From positions 1 through 31,533 of IMG/VR virus record IMGVR_UViG_3300036652_000714: a stretch of 31,533 nt of DNA. One strand, given 5' to 3'. The notes beneath the pieces are model-generated. The model made no database searches. It saw nothing but the letters and a program-made list of their open reading frames with translations, and was not told the origin of the DNA. The position numbers and the translations under genes were made by a program. Below, piece by piece: positions 6,963 to 14,200 of the stretch. Source of the stretch: a virus. Positions within the stretch are counted from its first letter, which is position 1; each line of letters starts with the position of its first letter.

Positions 6963-7397
6963 TCAGAACTTGAAGAACCCCGCGGTCGTGTTGACCGTGG
7001 CGTTCAGCACCGAGGTCAGCGAGACGCCCGAGTTCGCCGCGGAGACCGCGGAGTACTTGAGCAGGCCGGAGTAGAGGATGTTCGCCTGCCAGATCTGGGC
7101 GTTGGCAGACGAGTCGGTCCCGGTGTCCACCGTGTTGCGCAGGATGCCCAGCGCGACGTTGGTGCCGTTGGAGCCGCCCGAGTTGTACGCGACGTAGCGC
7201 TTGGTGTCGGTACGACGAGCCAGGATGGTGCCGAGCGGGAGAACTCCGTTTCCGGGCTCCAGCGTCACACCCTTCTGGATGTAGTTGTGCGTGGAGAACA
7301 GCAACTCGTCGTCAACGAAGTTGTTGCCACTGGTGAAGCCTGCACCCGGAATTGCGTTACCGGGGTACTGCGTGAAGAACCCGAGAGAGTTCGTCAT
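6963..7397 (-). CDS. Head decoration protein, gpD-like
   Basis: The 144-residue product starts at ATG 7397 with GGAGGGCACC in front. It has the layout of lambda gpD-like head stabilising proteins: a strand with QKGVTLEPGNGVLPLGTILAR, then a YVAYNSGGSNGTNVALGIL segment and an IL-x-NTVDTGTDSS turn. Trimers of such proteins bind the outside of the expanded shell and stabilise it against DNA pressure. The N-terminal 35 residues (FFTQYPGNAIPGAGFTSGNN) are variable in this family. Its position between the protease/scaffold and the capsid gene is the canonical one. The function call rests on both pattern and order; no enzyme motif is expected. Confidence 0.8.
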   Translation of the reverse strand: MTNSLGFFTQYPGNAIPGAGFTSGNNFVDDELLFSTHNYIQKGVTLEPGNGVLPLGTILARRTDTKRYVAYNSGGSNGTNVALGILRNTVDTGTDSSANAQIWQANILYSGLLKYSAVSAANSGVSLTSVLNATVNTTAGFFKF

Positions 7398-7437
7398 GGT
7401 GCCCTCCTAAAATCTGATCTGGGGAGTTGAGTTGAGG

Positions 7438-7971
7438 TCAGGAACGAACGAACCCGCGCTGCTGGTCTGCCACCTGGGTCAGACGAGCAACTTCGGCCTC
7501 GACGGTCTGCTTCTGCTGGTCGTCCTCGACGTGGAATCCGGCTTCGCCGTCCTCCTCGTTGTTGGACAACTTCACGAGAGGCTTCTCGGGAAGCAACTTC
7601 TCGAACAGGTCGCTGTTCGAGAGCAGAAGTTCGATCTGGGCGTCCTTGTTCTTCGGGAGGATGTGGCCGCTACGGACCAGACCCTCGACCCGAGAGGCCG
7701 CCGCGTCCTTGGCACCCTTCTCGACCAACTCGTCCACCCGCGAGGAGAGGGAGACGATCTTCTGACCGGCCTCTCCGATGGCGTTGATGAGTTCGTCTGC
7801 GGTTGCCTTCTCGCCATTGCTCAGCGTGAGCACGCCAGCAGTACCGAGTTCGGTCTCGATCTTGTTGGAGAGGGCTGCGGCCATCTCGCTCTGCTCAGCC
7901 TTGGTCTGGAGTTCGGCAACGTCGATGCCGTGCTCAGACTTCAACTCAGCAAGAAGTTCCTCAAGCGTCAT
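7438..7971 (-). CDS. Possible separate scaffold from an internal in-frame start
   Basis: Inside the protease/scaffold gene, codon 191 is ATG (7971-7969), preceded by AGGAAGGAAG with a suitable spacer. This is a stronger ribosome site than that of the full-length gene, which has none. Initiation here would give a 177-residue protein equal to the scaffold domain alone (MTLEELLAELKSEHGIDVAE to the shared stop). Nested protease/scaffold genes of this kind are well known in lambda (C/Nu3) and related phages. The Shine-Dalgarno sequence also encodes part of DNQEGSV, a linker, so it is not forced by the protease fold. Expression is inferred, not shown. Confidence 0.5.
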   Translation of the reverse strand: MTLEELLAELKSEHGIDVAELQTKAEQSEMAAALSNKIETELGTAGVLTLSNGEKATADELINAIGEAGQKIVSLSSRVDELVEKGAKDAAASRVEGLVRSGHILPKNKDAQIELLLSNSDLFEKLLPEKPLVKLSNNEEDGEAGFHVEDDQQKQTVEAEVARLTQVADQQRGFVRS

Positions 7972-8541
7972 GACGCTTCCTTCCTGATTGTCCGTAGCCG
8001 TCAGCATGACGACCTCTTCGCCACTACCATCGGCAGAAGCAGCGAGGACTTCCTCGAAGTCCTCAAGACCCGTGATATACGGGCGGTTTGTGACCGCGAC
8101 GTGGAGAAGAGTCGGCCCGACCTTCGATCCCGTCTTGGTGTCGGTGTAGTCGAGGTGCAGCATCGCTGACGCCCCGAGAAGGGTCTTGCCCAACTTCTCA
8201 GCCGCCTCAGCATCACGAGCATCGAGGTGCGCGTAAATCTTTCCGTTGCGCTTCACAAGCCCAATGACCTCACCGATGTTGCGATCGGGGTCTTCGGTGT
8301 GCTCGTTATTCGGGCCAGCCTTCGGAACCTGGACGATGTCGCAGACTCCGTTGGAGAAGTTCGTGATGAGTTTGTCGGCCCACTCGTCATCGATGTGGAC
8401 CTTGCCACCCTTGACACCCGGGTAGAGCAGGTCCCCGTAATTGAGGATCTGCTTTTCGAAGACGCGGCCCTTGCGCGAGCGCGCGAGTTCTACGAATCCC
8501 TCACCCCGCACTGGGGGGACGATTGCACGACCGGTAGCCAT
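7438..8541 (-). CDS. Prohead maturation protease (Mu I-like) fused to scaffold
   Basis: This 367-residue protein joins a protease of the Mu gpI type to a scaffolding tail. Residues about 10-165 carry the protease: an FEKQILNYGDLLYPG start, His81 in NNEHTEDPDRNIGEVIGLV, then KIYAHLDARDAEAA, Ser125 in LLGASAMLHLDY and the closing LLHVAVTNRPYITGL. His81 and Ser125 are the likely catalytic pair. Residues 190-300 are helical and charged, as expected for scaffold (LEELLAELKSEHGIDVAELQ, KIVSLSSRVDELVEKGAKDA). The enzyme would cleave scaffold and capsid proteins inside the prohead. The start ATG 8541 has no Shine-Dalgarno site but lies 6 nt after a CTGCCGATAGTA element, suggesting a leaderless message. 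An internal start at 7971 may make scaffold alone. Confidence 0.85.
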   Translation of the reverse strand: MATGRAIVPPVRGEGFVELARSRKGRVFEKQILNYGDLLYPGVKGGKVHIDDEWADKLITNFSNGVCDIVQVPKAGPNNEHTEDPDRNIGEVIGLVKRNGKIYAHLDARDAEAAEKLGKTLLGASAMLHLDYTDTKTGSKVGPTLLHVAVTNRPYITGLEDFEEVLAASADGSGEEVVMLTATDNQEGSVMTLEELLAELKSEHGIDVAELQTKAEQSEMAAALSNKIETELGTAGVLTLSNGEKATADELINAIGEAGQKIVSLSSRVDELVEKGAKDAAASRVEGLVRSGHILPKNKDAQIELLLSNSDLFEKLLPEKPLVKLSNNEEDGEAGFHVEDDQQKQTVEAEVARLTQVADQQRGFVRS

Positions 8542-8547
8542 GACACG

Positions 8548-8559
8548 TACTATCGGCAG
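8548..8559 (-). promoter_or_regulatory. Promoter-like element (CTGCCGATAGTA), minus strand
   Basis: A consensus copy that ends 6 nt before ATG 8541 of the protease/scaffold gene, with no Shine-Dalgarno site between. It is divergent from the plus-strand copy at 8577-8588. Confidence 0.65.
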
Positions 8560-8576
8560 ACTCGGAATCCAGTTCT

Positions 8577-8588
8577 ATCCCGATAGTA
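8577..8588 (+). promoter_or_regulatory. Promoter-like element (ATCCCGATAGTA), plus strand
   Basis: The only plus-strand copy found. It ends 5 nt before GTG 8594, the chosen start of the only plus-strand transcription unit, with no Shine-Dalgarno site. That the element turns with the gene supports a promoter role. Confidence 0.6.
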
Positions 8589-8593
8589 GAAAC

Positions 8594-8914
8594 GTGTTTC
8601 GCCGCGTGATCAGCAGAGAGAACGGCTGCCCCTGGGGCACGTCGGGGAAGACCTCAGCGACATGGCTAGAGGTCCCAGTGGAGTCGGTGCGGATCGATAC
8701 TCTCACCGCCACACAGGATGGGATCTACTTCCAGCCCCTCATTGGCCCAGTGGCCACCCCGGTGGGGGGCGACGTTCATCCGCATGTCATCGTCTGGGGC
8801 GGAGAGAACTACCTGGAGGACGGCCACCATCGGGTGACCCGCGCCATGCTCGCTGGCCAAGAGACGATCGAGGCTAGAGTTCTTGTTCTAGAGGGTGTAG
8901 TATCTAGCACATGA
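8594..8914 (+). CDS. ParB-like N-terminal domain protein, 106 aa
   Basis: The frame is open further upstream, but GTG 8594 is chosen because the promoter-like element ends 5 nt before it. The protein has a ParB/sulfiredoxin-type core: VESVRIDTLTATQDGIYFQP at about residues 27-46, then VIVWGGENYLEDGHHRV and RAMLAGQETIEARVLVLEG. The DGHHR motif matches the conserved D/N-G-x-H-R of ParB-like domains, which bind or hydrolyse nucleotides. It is short, with no helix-turn-helix, so a partition role is unlikely. Stand-alone ParB-like proteins are common accessory genes in actinophages. It is on the opposite strand to all surrounding genes and overlaps the next gene by ATGA. It is probably a late-acquired accessory gene. 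Confidence 0.75.
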   Translation: MFRRVISRENGCPWGTSGKTSATWLEVPVESVRIDTLTATQDGIYFQPLIGPVATPVGGDVHPHVIVWGGENYLEDGHHRVTRAMLAGQETIEARVLVLEGVVSST

Positions 8915-9078
8915 TGGGACACAGGGACGAGAAGCAAGACGAGCACGACGCCTTCTGCAAGATGTGCAGGCGCTACGTCTCGCACACGCACAAGTACCTA
9001 GCGTGGGCGAAGCACTCCGCTGCGAAGCGGCAGCGCCGTATCGCGAAGCGACAGATCCGGTCAACCGACTGGGACTAG
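8911..9078 (+). CDS. Small basic CxxC/HxH protein, 55 aa
   Basis: ATG 8911 overlaps the stop of the ParB-like gene (ATGA), suggesting translational coupling. The protein begins MMGHRDEKQDEHDAFCKMCR and has C-x2-C followed by a SHTHKY segment (FCKMCRRYVSHTHKY), a possible single zinc-binding site. The C-terminal half is strongly basic (AAKRQRRIAKRQIRSTDWD), suggesting nucleic acid binding. No family is recognised. Its TAG stop (9076-9078) overlaps the TAG stop of the endolysin gene on the other strand (9077-9075) through the palindrome CTAG, so the two units converge with no space between them. Confidence 0.65.
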   Translation: MMGHRDEKQDEHDAFCKMCRRYVSHTHKYLAWAKHSAAKRQRRIAKRQIRSTDWD

Positions 9079-10613
9079 GAGTGCCACTGCACGTCGCCGC
9101 GGGCCAGGACCACGCCCGGCGTGAAGGCCGCGACCTGCACGCGAAGACGTTCGCCCTTCTTCAGTGCGACGAAGCGCCCGAGGGCAGCGAAGGTGCTGCC
9201 GGGCGTGCCCGCGAACTCCACCACCGGCGTCTGGTGCAGCACCTTGCCGTTGGCGTCCACGATCGCTAGACGTGCCTGCGCGCTGTCTCCCACCGGGATG
9301 CCTGCGAACTGGAACGACGCGTTGATGTCGTAGTTCCCATCCTCATTGGCGATGATGAAGGAGAAGACACCCTTCCCGTCCAGTTCGACGGTGGTCCATT
9401 CAGCGGGCTTGACAGGCTGATTCGGAGCGAAGGTACGGGAGTAAATGGTCTGCATGGCGTCATCCTTGGGGGGAACCGGAGCGGGAACAGGCGCCGGGGT
9501 AGGAGTAGGGGCTGGGATCGGCTTGGGGGCCGGAGCAGGTGCGGGCGCAGGAACCGGGGCAGGAACATGCGCAGGGGCCGGGGTGACAGCCTTAGCGACC
9601 GCAGCCCAGAGGGCAGCGTCGGGCACACCATTGGTCACCGAGCCGGTGTAGCCGCCCTTAGCCTTGGCCAAACGCTCGAACGCCTCGTAAGTGAGGGTGC
9701 CCGGAACGCCGTCCTCGATGCCGGTGTAGCCCCAGTCCTTCTTGAGCAGGACCTGGCAGGCCGTCCAGGTGTACTTCTGCGGGTCACCATCGATCGGACC
9801 CGTGTAGCCACCGTGCTTGGCCCACTCCTGAATGGCTGTGCCCTCGGCCTTGGTAGGCACAGCGGGGACAGGCTTGGGAACCGGCTTGGGAACCGGCGTC
9901 GGAGCAGGAAGCGGAGCGAAGAGGCTGGGGTGTGCGAAGTTGAGGTCCACCGCACCGGGGACACCCGCGATGCGACCGACGCTGGTGTACTGCCAGATGA
10001 TCCAGTTCTTCCAGTGCCCGACGACCGGGGTGCCCGACGGCTTGCTCCCGGTGTTGGCTCCGTAGTTCGCGACCCAGAGTTCGACACCGAACTTGACGAC
10101 CTCGGACCAATCGAAAGCAGTCGTCACGGAGGACGACATGTAGGCCACGAGCCGAGCCTTCGGCTTCAGCGCCCGGACCTCCTTGAACCATGCCAGAGCA
10201 TGCGACGGAGTCCATGGCGTACCCGGAATCTCCGACTCAATGTCTAGAACAAGAAGATCCTCGTCCTGGTAGTGCGAGAGGTTCGCGACGAAGTACCGGG
10301 CGTCCGCAACGGGGTCACCGGCTCCGTTGAACCAATAGTGCCCGAGGTGCTTCTTCGCGGCACGAACCTCGGGAGCCCAAGTGGAGTACATCCGGTCGGT
10401 GTAGCGGCCCGAATCCGAGCCCCCCAACTTGAGGATGACGAACTGGGCGCCCAGTTTCGCGATGTCAACGGCACCGTTCCAGTGGGAGAGGTCGCATCCC
10501 AGTAGAGATGCGGCGGCTGCGGCGAACCCGAAGTCCGGGCGCAGAAGGCCCTCACCACCCCCACTCAGGCGGGGGCGCGAGTTGTCAACATCAACTTCCG
10601 CTACATCAGTCAT
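9075..10613 (-). CDS. Endolysin: GH25 muramidase with cell-wall-binding repeats
   Basis: This 512-residue enzyme would cut the glycan strands of peptidoglycan for host lysis. Residues about 36-232 are a glycoside hydrolase family 25 domain: Asp41 in LLGCDLSHWNG, the DxE pair Asp124/Glu126 in LLVLDIESEI, then LVAYMSS and ELWVANYG, and WIIWQYT near the end. A Pro-rich linker follows, then three short units sharing GYTG (from about 269, 296 and 322), likely cell-wall-binding repeats. A long Ala-Pro linker leads to a C-terminal beta-sandwich-like domain of about 120 residues. No signal peptide is seen, so a holin is needed but was not found here. ATG 10613 has no Shine-Dalgarno site and lies 9 nt after a promoter-like element. 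Sitting between head genes is unusual for a lysin. Confidence 0.9.
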   Translation of the reverse strand: MTDVAEVDVDNSRPRLSGGGEGLLRPDFGFAAAAASLLGCDLSHWNGAVDIAKLGAQFVILKLGGSDSGRYTDRMYSTWAPEVRAAKKHLGHYWFNGAGDPVADARYFVANLSHYQDEDLLVLDIESEIPGTPWTPSHALAWFKEVRALKPKARLVAYMSSSVTTAFDWSEVVKFGVELWVANYGANTGSKPSGTPVVGHWKNWIIWQYTSVGRIAGVPGAVDLNFAHPSLFAPLPAPTPVPKPVPKPVPAVPTKAEGTAIQEWAKHGGYTGPIDGDPQKYTWTACQVLLKKDWGYTGIEDGVPGTLTYEAFERLAKAKGGYTGSVTNGVPDAALWAAVAKAVTPAPAHVPAPVPAPAPAPAPKPIPAPTPTPAPVPAPVPPKDDAMQTIYSRTFAPNQPVKPAEWTTVELDGKGVFSFIIANEDGNYDINASFQFAGIPVGDSAQARLAIVDANGKVLHQTPVVEFAGTPGSTFAALGRFVALKKGERLRVQVAAFTPGVVLARGDVQWHS

Positions 10614-10622
10614 TTCGACTTG

Positions 10623-10634
10623 TACTATCGGAGC
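10623..10634 (-). promoter_or_regulatory. Promoter-like element (GCTCCGATAGTA)
   Basis: Shares the CCGATAGT core. It ends 9 nt before ATG 10613 of the endolysin, with no Shine-Dalgarno site between. Its TAG is also the stop codon of the upstream gene at 10625-10909. This would allow the endolysin to be expressed separately from the giant-gene operon. Confidence 0.6.
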
Positions 10635-10909
10635 GGAGGTTTGTTGAGCCCCTGGTACTGGCTCCGGGCCTGATCAAGCGCCTGTCCCTTGTCCAGCGGG
10701 GTGTCATCGGACTGCCACAGCGAAGCGTGCGGCGTGCCCCGACTGAGTCCGTCCACGAAGGAGGACCACGGGTTCTTCGACCCACGGGAGTCGAAGGTCA
10801 ACTGCCCCCGGGTCTCGTACTTCGGATCGGCGTAGACGTGGTCTCCGGTGTCGTCCCAGATCCCGACCGGCTCACCATTGGGCTTGCAGTGGATCAGATA
10901 GAGCGCCAT
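10625..10909 (-). CDS. Hypothetical protein, 94 aa
   Basis: The start ATG 10909 overlaps the stop of the upstream gene by one base (TGATG), a coupling arrangement. The protein starts MALYLIHCKPNGEPVGIWDD and continues with a Gly/Tyr-rich stretch and a helical end (DKGQALDQARSQYQGLNKPPL). I do not recognise a family. It is the last gene before the endolysin promoter element, with which its stop codon overlaps. Being tightly linked to the giant gene, it may work with that protein as a chaperone or small virion component; this is a guess from position. Confidence 0.65.
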   Translation of the reverse strand: MALYLIHCKPNGEPVGIWDDTGDHVYADPKYETRGQLTFDSRGSKNPWSSFVDGLSRGTPHASLWQSDDTPLDKGQALDQARSQYQGLNKPPLR

Positions 10910-11214
10910 CAGATCGCCTCAATCTCCGCGTAGAGCGCTTGCCCCACTTGCTGGCTCAGCGGGGTGAGCAGGTAGCGGACGCTGCCCTTGTAGACGATCC
11001 AGCCTCGGGGTGTCTCGGTGGCGTCCGCGAGTTCGAAGGTCATCATCTTGTTCGGGTAGGCCCAGCCGCCCATGATCCATTCACCATCCGCGGCCTGCTT
11101 GACCTGGACATCCACGATCTTGAAGTCCGGCTGATTCGGATTCTCCGTCGCCGCCTGAGCCCCGTAGGGGAAGACCCGCTTCACTTCGACCCGAGGGTCA
11201 CCTTGGATGTTCAT
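10909..11214 (-). CDS. Hypothetical protein, 101 aa
   Basis: I place the start at ATG 11214, which overlaps the stop of the giant gene (ATGA) behind GGGGA, rather than an in-frame GTG at 11229 that lies inside the ribosome site. The protein begins MNIQGDPRVEVKRVFPYGAQ and is rich in alternating strands (FKIVDVQVKQAADGEWIMGG, then KMMTFELADATETPRGWIVY). It ends with a helix, LSQQVGQALYAEIEAI. No family is recognised. It is the second gene in the block coupled to the giant gene. Sequence gives no enzymatic clue. Confidence 0.65.
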   Translation of the reverse strand: MNIQGDPRVEVKRVFPYGAQAATENPNQPDFKIVDVQVKQAADGEWIMGGWAYPNKMMTFELADATETPRGWIVYKGSVRYLLTPLSQQVGQALYAEIEAI

Positions 11215-14200
11215 GTGTTCTTCCCCCACGCCGCCATGACGGTCGCCATGGCCTTGTTTACGTCCTGACGCATGATCAGCCGCTCCTCGATGGGTACACC
11301 ACGCAGTATGGCATGTCCGAGCGCCTTCATCTTCTGAATCGCGGCATTGCGGTTCTCTGCCAGATCGAAGATCATGATTTCCATGTAGTCGAAGACGGAG
11401 ATGGCGTTCTGGATGTCGGTCTCGTTGTCCATGTTCCCGTGGCGCAGTGCCTTCAGGATGTCGGCCTGTGCTCTATATAGAGAGTCCTGCTCGCCGTACG
11501 CGTCGTAGTTGAACCCCTTGGTTCCGGTCTGCAAGAACAGCGCCGGGTTCCAGTAGATGACGTGCGGACCGAAGCCCGCAGCCCCTTCGTACTTCGCCTT
11601 GTCATAGGCGGTACGGGCGAAGACGTAGTTGGCACCACCCTTGGGCTGGTCGGACTCCTTCGAGATACCGTGACCGAATACACCAAGCATGCGCAAGCGC
11701 TCCTCGGTGCTGATCGAGTTACCGGACTTGATGAAGTTGGCCAACGACTTGTCCTTACCCATGGTGCCCTGACCAAGCAGCGTCTGCTTCGCCAGGATCT
11801 GCTCCAGGGTGAAGTCGAGCCGGTTCCAGAAAGCGTGACCGGTCGTCTTCTCCGGGTTGGCCAGATCAAAGTGCTGGAACTGCGGCAGGTGCTTCTCCGC
11901 AGCCAGCCACTCATCGACCTTCTTCTGGCCGAATGCCTGCACCGCCTTGTCGTGCCAGAACTGATGCTGATCCGGAACAACCGTCTTCGACGCCGCAATG
12001 GCTTCGATCAGGTGCTTGTCCGCAATCCCGTCGTACGAGACACCATGCTCCGTCATGAGGTCATTCCGGAGTTGCGCCATGTCTTCGAGAACCTGCTTCT
12101 GAGCAGCCGGAATCTGCTGACTGCTGCCGATCAGAGCATTGAACATCTCCTTCCAGTAGATGTCCTCCGTGTGCTCAGGCTCGGCCCCGGACATGTCCAG
12201 GCCCATCTGATTGAGCACGGCCTCCACCCGAGACAGGCTGGCCTCGTGATCGGAACCGGAGAGCCGGAAGCGGATCTGGTCCCACTGCGACTGATCGGTG
12301 CTGGTGTGATCGCTGTTACGGAACCGGATGTACTCACCGGTAGTCAGATGAACGACGTACTCCGAACCATTGTGGCCCGCGGTGCTGAAGGTGTCGGACT
12401 GCTCCTTGAGCCCGCCCTCCTTCAGTGCCCCGGCCAGGTCGCCCGCGTGCTCCTTCACCACCGTGAGCCCGCTGGACTGCTGAGCCCCATTGATGGCAGT
12501 CCAGCCGTTCAAGCCCTCCTTCGCCCCGTCAGGCAACTGCGATGCCGGAACCACAACCCCCATGTTCGTGATGAAGTCTCCGGTAGTCAGTTCGGTGTAG
12601 GCCAGACCCTTCTCCGGGTTCAGGTAGGTGGCCGGAGTGGTCTTCGCCGCGATCGGGTGGTAGATCCCGAACAGTGACTTCTCGGTCTTACGCTGCTCCT
12701 TCTGCGCCTGCTCCACCTCGTAAGCGGCGTCCAGGTAGTGGGTGAGCGCAGCACGGTACTGACCCAGCGCGCCCGGATCCACTGCATTGCCCGAGGGGAA
12801 CTTGATCGGATCGGTGCCCTGCCCAGCAGTGACGGGAAGGGTGTCTCCGAACTGGGCATCCGCAAGAAGTTGATCCTTGGTCTCCTGGAACTTCTGCATG
12901 ACCTCCGGGCTGGGGTTCCCGGACTCCAGGTGATCACTGACCTCGCGACCCGCGGTGGAGAGGGCCTTGCGGAAGGGCTCCATGTTCGGGAAGTTGGCCA
13001 GCGACTGCGCACTCGCGTACGAGCCACTGGTATCAGTGCTGAGATGGCCATCAAGCCAGGACAGCAACTTGCCCTCGGCGTACTTGTTGACGGCGAACAG
13101 CCCCTTGGCGACCGGATCGCCGTTGGAGTTCTTCTCCTGCCAAATCAGGACGGAACCCTTCTTGATGTCCGGAGAAGCGTGGAACGTGGTCACGCCCCAC
13201 ACCGCCTTGTCCTGAATGGCCGCGCTGAGGTCGGGCTCATGGAAGCCAGACTGCAAGTCCTCGTTCAAGGCCTTGACGGGAGGCTCCGGCTTGGTCAGTC
13301 CGGACTTGGCGTAGATCCCCGTCCACAACTTGTTGATGTCATCCACGATCCCGTGCTTGCGATCGAGGAAGGCCTGGATGACGGCTTCCTTCGAGCCGGG
13401 ACCCTGCTGGTAGTGCGGCCGGTTCGCCAGGCCCTTCGCGATGATCGAGACAGCCGATGCATCCGGCGACTTGAAAATCTTGTTCGCAGCCTTCAGCGCC
13501 GCCTTGTACGCGCCATCCATCTGCTCCTGGGTGAGCACACCGGCCTTGGCCAGCATGAACAGTTTGGAAGCGATGGTCTCGGCCTGGTAGTTCATGCCGG
13601 GGCCGTTCAGCCCGTCCCAGGTGCCGAAGGCAGCGAAGGCACGACCCTTGTCAATGCCGACGATGTTGCCGTCCGGGGTCATCAGGAGGTTGTCGCCGTG
13701 GCCGTCGTTGTTGTCGATCGCCCAGTCCAGGACGTGCTCGGCAGCGATCTGGCCCAACTGCTTCGGGTGCAGGCTCGCGATGTCCACCGGGCCGTCAGCG
13801 AAGTTCATGTTCCCGACGTTCGGGATCAGGGACTGGAGGAGGCCAACCTGGCCACCGAACATGGGCTCGCCGGAGGCAGTCGGTAGAGACTGGACGGATG
13901 CCGTCGGCTCCGTGAAGCCCCAGAGCGCGCCCAGTTGCAGGGCAGCCGCCTCGATTTCTGCACGGTAGTCCTTGCCCGGATCCACCGGCTTGAAGATGTA
14001 CTGATTGCCGTGGTCTTCCACCAGGTAGGCGGGATGCTGGCCCTGGGCAATCTCCTTCACCAACGAGAACTTCGGCTTGGCTTCCTCCGCCGCAGCCTCC
14101 TCCCGGAGCCGGGTGAAGTGATCCGTCAGGAACTTCTTCTGCGTGCCCCAGGAGCCGCCGTGTGCCATATCCTGAAGGCTGGTGTAGTTGTTCTTGTACG

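Noticed and set aside
4787-8588. CCGATAGT elements as WhiG/FliA-type promoters
   Set aside because: GCCGATA matches that -10 core, but I find no TAAA about 15 nt upstream at the copies checked, so the sigma factor is left open.
11215-11229. GTG start at 11229 for the gene after the giant gene
   Set aside because: ATG 11214 overlaps the giant-gene stop as ATGA, the usual coupling here, with GGGGA in front.
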